Source: an uncultured Opitutia bacterium (GTDB taxonomy: Bacteria > Verrucomicrobiota > Verrucomicrobiia > Opitutales > UBA953). From it: a stretch of DNA of 12,540 bases. The stretch spans positions 1 through 12,540 of the forward strand of contig CAIYUD010000131.1 of the NCBI GenBank assembly GCA_903929325.1, read 5' to 3'. The translations under genes were made by a program, and so were the position numbers. Position 1 is the stretch's first letter. Every line of letters begins with the position of its first letter. Positions 1 to 6,674 of this stretch are shown here, one piece after another. The notes beneath the pieces were generated by a model, which saw only the letters and a list, made by a program, of their open reading frames with translations, searched no databases and was not told where the DNA came from.

Positions 1-39
1 CGCAGGCTTCTTGGCTGCTGGTTTTTTCTTGGATGCCAT
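1..39 (-). CDS. 5' end of a Lys/Ala-rich protein, possibly DksA/TraR-type zinc-finger protein (partial)
   Basis: Only the first 13 codons lie in the window; they read MASKKKPAAKKPA from an ATG at 39 down to base 1. The N-terminus is basic and rich in Lys, Ala and Pro. Such a tail is common on DNA- or RNA-polymerase-associated proteins. From memory of verrucomicrobial gene order, a DksA/TraR C4-type zinc-finger gene with a similar Lys/Ala leader often follows ileS, with lspA next, and that is the basis of the guess. No zinc finger or other domain is visible in what is present. The gene has the same orientation as ileS and begins 50 bp after the ileS stop, so cotranscription is likely. The gap (40-89) holds no terminator-like hairpin and there is no Shine-Dalgarno sequence before the ATG. 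A histone-like or ribosomal protein with a basic tail is an alternative. Confidence 0.45.
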   Translation of the reverse strand, partial: MASKKKPAAKKPA

Positions 40-89
40 GTGTAGAGTTAAGGTTAAGGGTAGAATTAAAAAACGGAAGTGTGAAGGGA

Positions 90-2897
90 TTAGAGGGAGC
101 CGTACTTGGTTAACAAAGCTGCCCGACAACGGGGCGAAACCTGGCCAAATTGACCTGCATCCTCTAAAGCAGGCACCCAACGCCAGGAGCGTGGACAACG
201 TACACCCGGTGCCTTTGCGACAGTAACTGTTAGCGGAGCGCCAGCCTTTGACTCCACATTCACCGCAGAAACTATCCAGATTTCGGGAAGCAATTCTGCG
301 TGGCGCAAAAGCACTGAAAATTCTGGGTCAACAGGATCGCCGCTGAGGGTTACGGCGGCATCAAGATTTTGACCAATCGCCTTACTCTGCCGTAACTGTT
401 CAAGCGGGCCATTCACATGGACGGCACCGATGCGCAGAATCGTTGCGATGTCCGCGTGCGCACTGGAATCTTCCCAGCCCGCAGGAATTTCTGGCCACAA
501 CTGTAGGTGAACTGAATCCGCTTCGTTATATTCCGTCTTCACGGCGGCATGTGACCATGCCTCATCAGCCGTAAATGGAATAAAGGGTGCTAACAAACGA
601 ATGTATGCACGGAAGGCATGGTGTAAGGCGGTCTGCGTCGAGCGACGTAAAGGATCCGTGGGCGCGAGTGTGTAAAGCCGATCTTTCACAATACTCGTAT
701 AGGCCGCCGAAAGCGTCGTGGTTGTAAAAGCTGCGAGGGCAGCAGATGCACGGTGGAATTCGTAAGCTTCGCAGGCATCCGTTACTTCCCGAATCAGTCG
801 TGCGGTCTCGGCCAGCAGCCAGCGGTCAACCGCAGAAAGTTTTTCGAGCGGGAGCGCATCGGACACAGGATTGAAATCGGCCAACGAGCCAAGTTGCCAG
901 CGAAGTGTATTACGGATGGCGCGGTACTGATTTGAAACCGTTTCAAATATCGCATCCGAAAGCGGGATGTCGTTCTGGTAGTTTTCAGAAGCAACCCACA
1001 GGCGCACAATATCAGCGCCGTAGCGCTTAATGTAATCATCGGCGGTTGAGGGTTTACCGTCCGACTTTGAAATCTTTTGGCGCTTTTCGTTTACGACGAA
1101 ACCGTGCGTGAGTACGGCGCGGTAAGGCGGCTCACCGCGAACAATCATCGCAGTCCATAATGACGACTGGAACCAGCCACGGTGTTGATCGGAACCCTCG
1201 AGGTAAAGATCCGCCGGCCAATGTAAGTCGGGGTGGCGACCGCATACCGCCAAATGACTGGTGCCTGAATCAATCCAAACATCGAGCGTATCGGATCCTT
1301 TACGTAAGTCTTTGGGCCACGTCGCCGGGAGCGAAACGCCTGCAAGGATATCGGCAACGGGGGTTGACCACCACCAATCGGTTCCATGTTTCGCAACTTG
1401 TTCAGCGACCGATCGCGCTACCGCTGCGTCCAAGAAAGCTTCGCCGGTAGAAATACAAACAAAGGCAGGGATCGGAACGCCCCAGGATCGCTGACGCGAC
1501 ACGCACCAGTCGGGACGACTCTGCAAGGCACCGCGCATGCGATTTTCGCCCCAACCTGGAATCCAGCGAACATCGCCAACCGCTTTCAGCGCACGCGCGC
1601 GAAGGTCACCGCGATCTAACCCAATGAACCATTGATCAAGTGCACGGAAAATAACGGGCGTCTTGGATCGCCAGCAATGTGGGTAAGAGTGAACAAGTGG
1701 TTCACGGTGTACGAGACGGCCGCGGGCTTCCAATAAGGCTAAGACGGCGCCATTCGCAGGACATTTACCATCTGTCTCCAATACGGAGACGCCCACAAGC
1801 TCGGCGGGGACTTTTCCGTCGTTGGCATAACTACCATCATCTTGAACCGGGCAATAAGCTTCGAGTCCGTAACGTTGACCTGTCTGATGGTCTTCGACGC
1901 CGTGGCCCGGTGCGGTATGCACACAGCCCGTACCCGCATCGGTTGTAACATAGTCTGCGAGTACAACCGGTGAGGCACGGTCGATGAACGGGTGGCGAGT
2001 TTCAAGGCCTTCTAAGGCACGGCCCTTCACGCGAAATCCGTCCGTGGCTCCTTCAAGTTTACAGGCGGAAACAAATGCGTCACGCAAAGCAACGGCTACC
2101 AAGAACGAACGGCTGTTGTGGCGAACTTCGACGTACTCGAGATCAGGGTGTACAGCGATGGCAAGGTTTGCGGGCAACGTCCACGGAGTCGTCGTCCAAA
2201 TAACAACGGAAAGCGGGTGTGCGGGCTTAAGGTCTTTCGACGATGGATTGGGAACTTCAAAGGAAACCCAAATGGAGTGCGAACGCTTATCTTTATATTC
2301 GATTTCCGCTTCGGCTAATGCGGTCTGGCAAGGGATTGACCAATACACTGGCTTCTTCGAACGGTAAACAAGCCCTTGCTCCACGGCCTTGGCAAATGTC
2401 CGCAAAATCTCGGCCTCGTAGCCAGGATCCATGGTGCGGTATTCCGATTTCCAATCTGCGAGCACGCCGAGACGACGGAATTGTCCGCGCTGTTTCTCAA
2501 TATAAGAAGCGGCAAACTCTGCGCACGCCTTGCGCACCCCCAGTGCATCCAGCGAAGCCTTCTTCGCCTGTAACTCTTTCATCACCTTATGTTCAATCGG
2601 CAAGCCGTGGCAGTCCCAACCCGGCACGTAAGGCGTCCGAAATCCACGCATGGATTTATAACGGAGGATAGCGTCTTTGAGTAATTTATTGAGCGCTGTG
2701 CCGATATGTACGTCGCCGTTGGTAAAAGGGGGACCGTCATGAAGCACGAATGCTGGGCGACCGGCATGGCGACCTTGGATCTTTGTGTACAGACCGATTT
2801 TTTCCCAATGAGCGATGCGACCGGGCTCGCGCTCAGCTAAACCGGCCTTCATGGGAAAGTCGGTAGTAGGTAAATTTAAGGTGTCTTTAAGCTCCAC
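90..2897 (-). CDS. ileS: Isoleucyl-tRNA synthetase (IleRS)
   Basis: Class I aminoacyl-tRNA synthetase that charges tRNA-Ile with isoleucine in the cytoplasm. It is 935 residues, the normal bacterial length. The class I signature at 64-67 reads HIGT instead of HIGH, and KISKS is at 608-612. The CP1 editing domain is seen from its WTTTPWTLPAN motif (234-244) and TAPGHG motif (328-333) with the editing aspartate at 336. The GWDCHGLPIE block is at 93-102. The anticodon-binding helical domain follows residue 640. The C-terminal zinc module (901-924) is altered: of the two CxxC pairs, one is CPRS and the other SPRC, so only C901 and C924 remain. The start is GTG at 2897, because it gives the conserved KDTLNLPxTDFPM opening; the next ATG (codon 16) would remove most of it. 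An in-frame stop at 2946-2948 limits upstream extension. No Shine-Dalgarno sequence is visible. Confidence 0.97.
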   Translation of the reverse strand: MELKDTLNLPTTDFPMKAGLAEREPGRIAHWEKIGLYTKIQGRHAGRPAFVLHDGPPFTNGDVHIGTALNKLLKDAILRYKSMRGFRTPYVPGWDCHGLPIEHKVMKELQAKKASLDALGVRKACAEFAASYIEKQRGQFRRLGVLADWKSEYRTMDPGYEAEILRTFAKAVEQGLVYRSKKPVYWSIPCQTALAEAEIEYKDKRSHSIWVSFEVPNPSSKDLKPAHPLSVVIWTTTPWTLPANLAIAVHPDLEYVEVRHNSRSFLVAVALRDAFVSACKLEGATDGFRVKGRALEGLETRHPFIDRASPVVLADYVTTDAGTGCVHTAPGHGVEDHQTGQRYGLEAYCPVQDDGSYANDGKVPAELVGVSVLETDGKCPANGAVLALLEARGRLVHREPLVHSYPHCWRSKTPVIFRALDQWFIGLDRGDLRARALKAVGDVRWIPGWGENRMRGALQSRPDWCVSRQRSWGVPIPAFVCISTGEAFLDAAVARSVAEQVAKHGTDWWWSTPVADILAGVSLPATWPKDLRKGSDTLDVWIDSGTSHLAVCGRHPDLHWPADLYLEGSDQHRGWFQSSLWTAMIVRGEPPYRAVLTHGFVVNEKRQKISKSDGKPSTADDYIKRYGADIVRLWVASENYQNDIPLSDAIFETVSNQYRAIRNTLRWQLGSLADFNPVSDALPLEKLSAVDRWLLAETARLIREVTDACEAYEFHRASAALAAFTTTTLSAAYTSIVKDRLYTLAPTDPLRRSTQTALHHAFRAYIRLLAPFIPFTADEAWSHAAVKTEYNEADSVHLQLWPEIPAGWEDSSAHADIATILRIGAVHVNGPLEQLRQSKAIGQNLDAAVTLSGDPVDPEFSVLLRHAELLPEIWIVSAVNVESKAGAPLTVTVAKAPGVRCPRSWRWVPALEDAGQFGQVSPRCRAALLTKYGSL

Positions 2898-2913
2898 GGA
2901 GGTTGTTTTTGAG

Positions 2914-2931
2914 TTTTCTGGAACCAGAAAA
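2914..2931. repeat. 18-bp inverted repeat upstream of ileS
   Basis: The sequence TTTTCTGGAACCAGAAAA has perfect 8-bp arms separated by two bases. It lies 16 bp before the ileS GTG. In RNA it would form a 7-bp stem with a four-base loop. In DNA it could be a dimeric repressor site. It lacks a GC-rich stem and a following U-run in the proper order on either strand, so it is not a convincing terminator. Confidence 0.55.
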
Positions 2932-2994
2932 AGGCGACAGGTGGTCTATAAATAGGGAGGTTAGGCCATAAAGCCATCCCCAGAACCACACCGA

Positions 2995-3030
2995 AGCGAG
3001 GCGGGCGAGGTTGGAGAGGGTGGCGAGGGT
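2995..3030 (-). repeat. Four tandem 9-bp repeats
   Basis: Read on the minus strand, four consecutive 9-mers are ACCCTCGCC, ACCCTCTCC, AACCTCGCC and CGCCTCGCT. They match at most positions and keep the CCTC core. The 9-bp period is three codons, so the open frame running through it reads as repeated xL(A/S) triplets. The repeat lies in the ileS upstream region, directly beside a hairpin. Confidence 0.7.
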
Positions 3031-3058
3031 GTCAACCTTGCGGAGGCAAGCGGTTGAC
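3031..3058. repeat. Strong hairpin (7 + 4 bp stem)
   Basis: The outer arms GTCAACC (3031-3037) and GGTTGAC (3052-3058) are perfectly complementary. Inside them TTGC (3038-3041) pairs with GCAA (3046-3049) around a four-base loop, with a two-base bulge (3050-3051). No T-tract follows on either strand, so this is not a standard terminator. It would be in the leader of an ileS transcript that starts upstream of it. Confidence 0.6.
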
Positions 3059-3083
3059 ATGAGGCAGAAGCCCTCCATCTGAT
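3054..3083 (+). promoter_or_regulatory. Possible sigma-70-type promoter for the 88-residue membrane protein gene
   Basis: A perfect TTGACA (3054-3059) is followed after 18 bp by TCTGAT (3078-3083), a 4/6 match to TATAAT. Transcription would start near 3089-3090, at the ATG itself, giving a leaderless or nearly leaderless mRNA. That fits the absence of a Shine-Dalgarno sequence there. The -35 overlaps an arm of the hairpin at 3031-3058, so the TTGACA match could be coincidental. Confidence 0.3.
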
Positions 3084-3088
3084 AGGGC
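3070..3088. repeat. Short hairpin abutting the start codon at 3089
   Basis: GCCCT (3070-3074) and AGGGC (3084-3088) form a 5-bp GC-rich stem with a 9-base loop. The stem ends on the base before the ATG of the small membrane protein gene. It could mask initiation if transcribed on the plus strand, or sit far upstream in an ileS leader on the minus strand. The short stem makes chance pairing possible. Confidence 0.35.
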
Positions 3089-3355
3089 ATGGACAACCTC
3101 CGTCCCAAGCTCGTCAGCAAAACAGGTGCCATTCTCGATGTCGCCCTCACCATCATCTTCTTTGTATGTATGACAGGGATCCTGAAGAAACATGTGCCTT
3201 GGGTCGAAGAAGGCGAAACGGCTGTTTTAGTAGGTGCAGCTGCCTGCTCACTCTGCTTATCCGGCGTATTCTGGATGGCTCTCTCGCTATTCCGAGTGAC
3301 GCTCGCAGATCAAATTATTCAGCGCACCGCTACCCGCTCGCCCAACGAGCGCTAA
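3089..3355 (+). CDS. Small two-helix membrane protein of unknown function
   Basis: This 88-residue protein has two clear hydrophobic segments, about 14-33 and 45-68. They are joined by a short loop, KKHVPWVEEGET, and the tail of about 20 residues is polar and Arg-rich. I recognise no family. It is the only plus-strand gene in the left half of the window, diverging from ileS and convergent with the secreted-protein gene. A stop (TAG at 3083-3085) directly upstream in frame fixes ATG 3089 as the earliest start. There is no usable Shine-Dalgarno sequence, and the possible promoter at 3054-3083 would make the mRNA leaderless. Its TAA lies one base from the TAA of the convergent gene. Its length, codon pattern and clean membrane topology support a real gene, but without homology its status is moderate. 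Confidence 0.65.
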   Translation: MDNLRPKLVSKTGAILDVALTIIFFVCMTGILKKHVPWVEEGETAVLVGAAACSLCLSGVFWMALSLFRVTLADQIIQRTATRSPNER

Positions 3356-3356
3356 G

Positions 3357-4433
3357 TTAACGCGCGGGCGCACCCATTGCTCGCTCAACTTCTTGAGCGA
3401 GATTCTCGGCTCCTTGGCGTTCATAAATGAAAGCCTGCCAAAGGTCATCGAGTTCCTTTTCCGTTCCGGTTGGAAAAGCTTCCAACCAAGACCCTAAACA
3501 TCGCCAAGAATTATGCGCGACAGGATTTTGCCGGAGAATATCTCTGCGTAACTGCACCAAGCGCACGGCCATCGCTTCTTGAACCGCCGGAAGTTTTCGC
3601 AAGCGAATAGCGGCAGGCCCATCAAGGACAACATCCCCCAGCCCTACAGGGTCGTGCACAAACCGAGCTAAGGCATCGAGTTCGGCTAAAGACTCGCGCA
3701 TGCCCAAGGCCAATGGCGGCCGTGCATCAAGCAAAGCCTGTCGCGAAGCTATCCACCAAAGCTGGGGATCTTTCGCGAAAGATTGTAGTGTTGGTAAGAT
3801 ATCTTCACCGCGGCCCGCAGCGGCGAGCGCTGCCCCAAAAGCTTGTGCCGAGAGGCTACGCCGCAATGCGCGGATAAATAATAAAGATTCTCGAGCGTCT
3901 GCTTTTCCCGCAACAACTTCACTCAAGGCAGCGGGTCGATTCAACGTGGCCTGTCGGTACCAGAAATCGACCATGGCTGGGCGAAGTTGCGCCACCGACT
4001 CCGCGGCCATTGCGGGCGGAGCCCATGCCGCTGGCTCATTCGTCGGCAAACTTCCCGCGAGCGAAGCTGCTGCCAACCAAGCACGCGCCACCGCTTCTCC
4101 AGCTCGCAGCGGGGCTTGCGTGGCATCACCCAGGCGCACAGCAACTAAAACCTGTCCGCCCTTAACCGTACATGCAACCGGTGGAAGGTTGGGGATGTCG
4201 GCCACTTCAATGCGTGGCTTTCGTCCGGGCGGTAAGCCTAATCGCGCCGCACTGCGCAGAAAAATTTCAAGCGCGTCTGCATGCGCCCCCACATAATGCA
4301 TGGCGTCATGTTTCTCAGCTACAACGACGGCAAGACTCGACTCTCGCTCGGTCACGCGTGGCACAACTGGCAAGGCTTCCTCGGCGCTAGCCGCGACAAG
4401 CGACACACCTAGCAACGTAAACCAAAGCCGCAT
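3357..4433 (-). CDS. Secreted protein of unknown function
   Basis: This 358-residue protein begins with a typical Sec signal peptide: a short basic start, hydrophobic residues 3-15, and an ASA cleavage site near 17. The mature protein is Ala/Leu-rich and mostly helical, with two cysteines (88 and 312). I recognise no family. The order of elements in residues 32-126 (a strand, a helix, a strand near 73-79, another near 94-101, then a helix at 111-126) loosely recalls the start of peptidase-MA-like domains. However, the helix where HExxH would sit reads GEAVARAW, so it is not a working metalloprotease of that type. The ATG at 4433 lies two bases after the stop of the upstream coiled-coil gene, with AGGG six bases before it. 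This indicates translational coupling and possibly a shared role at the envelope. Its stop is one base from that of the convergent small gene. Confidence 0.85.
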   Translation of the reverse strand: MRLWFTLLGVSLVAASAEEALPVVPRVTERESSLAVVVAEKHDAMHYVGAHADALEIFLRSAARLGLPPGRKPRIEVADIPNLPPVACTVKGGQVLVAVRLGDATQAPLRAGEAVARAWLAAASLAGSLPTNEPAAWAPPAMAAESVAQLRPAMVDFWYRQATLNRPAALSEVVAGKADARESLLFIRALRRSLSAQAFGAALAAAGRGEDILPTLQSFAKDPQLWWIASRQALLDARPPLALGMRESLAELDALARFVHDPVGLGDVVLDGPAAIRLRKLPAVQEAMAVRLVQLRRDILRQNPVAHNSWRCLGSWLEAFPTGTEKELDDLWQAFIYERQGAENLAQEVERAMGAPAR

Positions 4434-4435
4434 AC

Positions 4436-5557
4436 TTAACCCTGGAAATGATCTTCGTCTAATTCGCGAGACTCACCGGCAGGAATGTGCACAGGCTCAC
4501 CGACCGCGGTTTTGTCATTCTTCCACACCTGCACCGTGGCAGCTGTCTGACCCTCAGGGCAAACCCAGAGCCAACGGCCAATCGCTACAAATTGCATGGG
4601 CTGTCCAGCGCTTTCAGAAAGACCAGGTCCCGTACCGCGGACGAATGGTTTATTCCCAATGCCCATCATCAAGTTAACAAGCAGGCGTGTACCGGTCGCA
4701 CCATCTTCATCTGCAATAACGGTGCGAACGACAGGCGCAGGCTCATCTTGAGCCTCGTCCGACGAGGTCTCTGTGGACGAAACGTCTTCCTCTGCTTCGT
4801 CATCGTTAGACGCATTTTCAACCGCACGACTTTCGGCCTCCGGCTCGACATCGCTGGATGCGATGCTGGCGGCAGGAGCGGAGGCCTTAGAGGGGTTTGC
4901 GCGGAGACGTGAAATTTCTTCGTTCGCACGCTCAGCCTCACTCAGAGCTTTCGCAGCATCGGACTGAGCTTGTGCGAGGGCGGCGTGAAGCGCGGCAACT
5001 TCTTTCCCGAGGCGCGCAGCATCTGCCACAGCGGTCATGGCTTTTTCTGCATTTTCAAGTGCTTCTTCCGCATCCGCTGCTGCAGCACGTGCGGTATCGG
5101 CAATCGATTGAAGTTTTCCAGCCAACTCGTCGCCGGCCTCGGAAGCCTTAGCCAAAGCGGCAATCTCAGTCCGTAGAGCGGCAATTTCTGTGGAAGCACG
5201 GCGCGCGACTGCTTCCACGGCCGTCTCTCCCGCTTTCTTGGCCGCAAGTTCTGCATCGACAAGGCGACGGGTCGTCAAATCGGAGGCAGAACGCACTTCG
5301 TCGCGCACACGATCAATCTCTTCGGCAAGAGCTGCGCGCAGACGTGCTTGTTCAGCGAGGCGCTGTTTCTTACCTGCGTCCTCCCGTAAAACAGGGACGA
5401 GTACAATTAAGGCGGCCGCTAAAATCGCGGCGACAGCCAAGAAGGCACTGAAGCCGTCTTTCGGATCAAGGCCTAGACTGAGGACGCCGATGACAACTAA
5501 GGCGTCCGCAGCGACAAGGAACCACTTCTCCTTTAGGAATTGTTGGAGTTGTTGCAT
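4436..5557 (-). CDS. Membrane-anchored coiled-coil protein with acidic linker and C-terminal beta-rich domain
   Basis: With the ATG at 5557 the product is 373 residues. Two transmembrane helices (about 13-30 and 37-57) are followed by a long Ala/Glu/Lys/Arg-rich coiled coil (about 59-219). Next come a Ser/Glu/Asp-rich disordered linker (about 221-274) and a compact C-terminal domain (about 275-373). The last contains MMGIGNKPFVRGTGPGL, MQFVAIGRWLWVCPEG and VQVWKND. I associate this C-terminal type with hypothetical proteins of Opitutia; that is memory, not a search. The two helices form a hairpin, so the coiled coil and C-terminal domain are on one side of the membrane, probably the cytoplasm. 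A TTG at 5590 would add 11 residues and is the alternative start; neither start has a Shine-Dalgarno sequence. It lies 64 bp after trpS and 2 bp before the secreted-protein gene. A role in envelope organisation is conceivable but unproven. Confidence 0.85.
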   Translation of the reverse strand: MQQLQQFLKEKWFLVAADALVVIGVLSLGLDPKDGFSAFLAVAAILAAALIVLVPVLREDAGKKQRLAEQARLRAALAEEIDRVRDEVRSASDLTTRRLVDAELAAKKAGETAVEAVARRASTEIAALRTEIAALAKASEAGDELAGKLQSIADTARAAAADAEEALENAEKAMTAVADAARLGKEVAALHAALAQAQSDAAKALSEAERANEEISRLRANPSKASAPAASIASSDVEPEAESRAVENASNDDEAEEDVSSTETSSDEAQDEPAPVVRTVIADEDGATGTRLLVNLMMGIGNKPFVRGTGPGLSESAGQPMQFVAIGRWLWVCPEGQTAATVQVWKNDKTAVGEPVHIPAGESRELDEDHFQG

Positions 5558-5621
5558 GAGGGTTTGGGTCAAACGCAGGATGCGACCCAATGGCCCGGGG
5601 ACAAGGCGGAATCAAAGATTC

Positions 5622-6629
5622 TTAGCGAGGTCGCTCAACGAAGCCGACCTTCCGGTACACCTTAGAAAGCGTCTTATAGGCAGTCTTCTGGGCGCCCTCT
5701 GCCCCTAGCTTTAACACCTTATCAAGTTCTGTACGGTCGGTTGAGTATAAAGCGAAGCGCTCGCGAACGGGACTTAACGTGTCAACAATCGCATCGGTCA
5801 CCGCGCGTTTAAAATCTCCGTAACCCTTACCGGCGAAACTTTCTTCCAGCACGGGCACGGACTTTCCCGTACAGGCTGAGAGAATTTGCAAAAGATTCGT
5901 CACGCCAGGCTTATCGGCCGTCGCACGCACCTCGCTGCCAGAGTCCGTAACCGCTGAACCAATTTTTTGACGGATCTCATCGGGCGTGTCGGTAATAAAT
6001 ACTGTCGCCGCGGCATGCGGATCTGACTTCGACATTTTTGCTGCCGGATTTTGCAGTGACATAATCCGAGCACCTGTCTTGGCAATAAAAGGCTCGGGGA
6101 TTGTAAATGTCTCGGAATAGGTGCGGTTAAACTTCTGAGCTAGGTCACGGGTTAACTCGAGATGCTGCTTCTGATCTTCACCAACGGGAACTTTCGCAGC
6201 GTTATAAAGAAGAATGTCAGCGGCCATCAGCACAGGGTACGTCAACAACCCTGCACCCACCGATTCTTGACGGCTCGATTTATCCTTAAATTGCGTCATG
6301 CGCTCAAGTTGTCCCAGCGGGCAGATACACCCCAAGATCCAAGCCAACTCGGTGTGACCAATCACGTGCGATTGAACAAAGAGGCGGCTCTTCGCTGGAT
6401 CCAGCCCGCAGGCCATATACTGAGCAAGGCACAGGTAAGTGTTATTCCGCAAATCGGCCGGAACCGTGGGGACGGTGATGGCGTGCTGGTCAACAATCCC
6501 AAAGTAACATTCGTGGTCATCTTGCATCGCGCCCCAATTCAAGACCGCACCGAGATAATTACCTAGGTGTAAGCGGCCTGTGGGCTGAGCACAGGTTAAG
6601 ACGACAGGTTTAGCAGCGGTTTCACTCAC
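5622..6629 (-). CDS. trpS: Tryptophanyl-tRNA synthetase (TrpRS)
   Basis: Class I synthetase that charges tRNA-Trp in the cytoplasm, expected to act as a homodimer. Counting from the GTG at 6629 (335 residues, usual length), CAQPTGRLHLGNYLG carries the HIGH-type motif as HLGN (21-24). TYPVLMAADILLY lies at 130-142, GEDQKQHLELTRDLA at 150-164, and a perfect KMSKS at 198-202. These make the assignment secure. There is no ATG before the conserved core; the first internal Met is within AMQDD. The start must therefore be GTG 6629 or TTG 6665, the latter adding 12 residues. I prefer GTG because it gives a leader of normal length and leaves room before the divergent mscS gene. No Shine-Dalgarno sequence is seen at either. 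It is the first gene of a minus-strand run with the coiled-coil and secreted-protein genes, although the gap to the next gene is longer than the 2 bp that follows. Confidence 0.96.
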   Translation of the reverse strand: MSETAAKPVVLTCAQPTGRLHLGNYLGAVLNWGAMQDDHECYFGIVDQHAITVPTVPADLRNNTYLCLAQYMACGLDPAKSRLFVQSHVIGHTELAWILGCICPLGQLERMTQFKDKSSRQESVGAGLLTYPVLMAADILLYNAAKVPVGEDQKQHLELTRDLAQKFNRTYSETFTIPEPFIAKTGARIMSLQNPAAKMSKSDPHAAATVFITDTPDEIRQKIGSAVTDSGSEVRATADKPGVTNLLQILSACTGKSVPVLEESFAGKGYGDFKRAVTDAIVDTLSPVRERFALYSTDRTELDKVLKLGAEGAQKTAYKTLSKVYRKVGFVERPR

Positions 6630-6674
6630 AAGGCTGAGCGTGAGAGGGAGTTGTGGATTGGACAAGCGGATTGG

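Larger units (their letters stand above)
2898..3088. other. Structured intergenic region between ileS and a divergent small gene
   Basis: This is the largest gap in the window, about 190 bp between the diverging starts of ileS and the 88-residue membrane protein. It holds an 18-bp dyad next to ileS, a four-copy 9-bp tandem repeat, and two hairpins abutting the small gene; these are listed separately. An AT-rich TATTTATAGA on the minus strand (2945-2954) could be a -10 element for ileS, but no good -35 sits at the right distance. An 89-codon minus-strand open frame spans the region (2887-3156). It overlaps both neighbours, encodes low-complexity xLA repeats and is not called as a gene. Confidence 0.6.

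Noticed and set aside
40..89. Regulatory element between ileS and the Lys/Ala-rich gene
   Set aside because: It has a short doubled TTAAGG-like motif and is AT-rich, but shows no promoter, hairpin or terminator I could support.
2243..2671. 142-codon plus-strand open frame inside ileS
   Set aside because: It is antisense to highly conserved IleRS sequence and has no domain-like content.
2898..3088. T-box riboswitch controlling ileS
   Set aside because: No T-box antiterminator sequence, no specifier-loop arrangement and no terminator were seen on the minus strand. T-boxes are also not expected in this kind of organism.
2887..3156. 89-codon minus-strand open frame spanning the ileS upstream region
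   Set aside because: It overlaps the start of ileS and the start of the small membrane protein gene, and its content is set by the 9-bp tandem repeat. Kept only as a question under the repeat finding.
3700..4296. 198-codon plus-strand open frame
   Set aside because: It lies wholly opposite the secreted-protein gene, is low-complexity Ala/Arg/Ser-rich and has no recognisable domain. It is a shadow of a GC-rich gene.
5190..5708. 172-codon plus-strand open frame
   Set aside because: It is antisense to the coiled-coil gene and the end of trpS. Its Ala/Arg/Ser-rich composition mirrors the coiled-coil codons.
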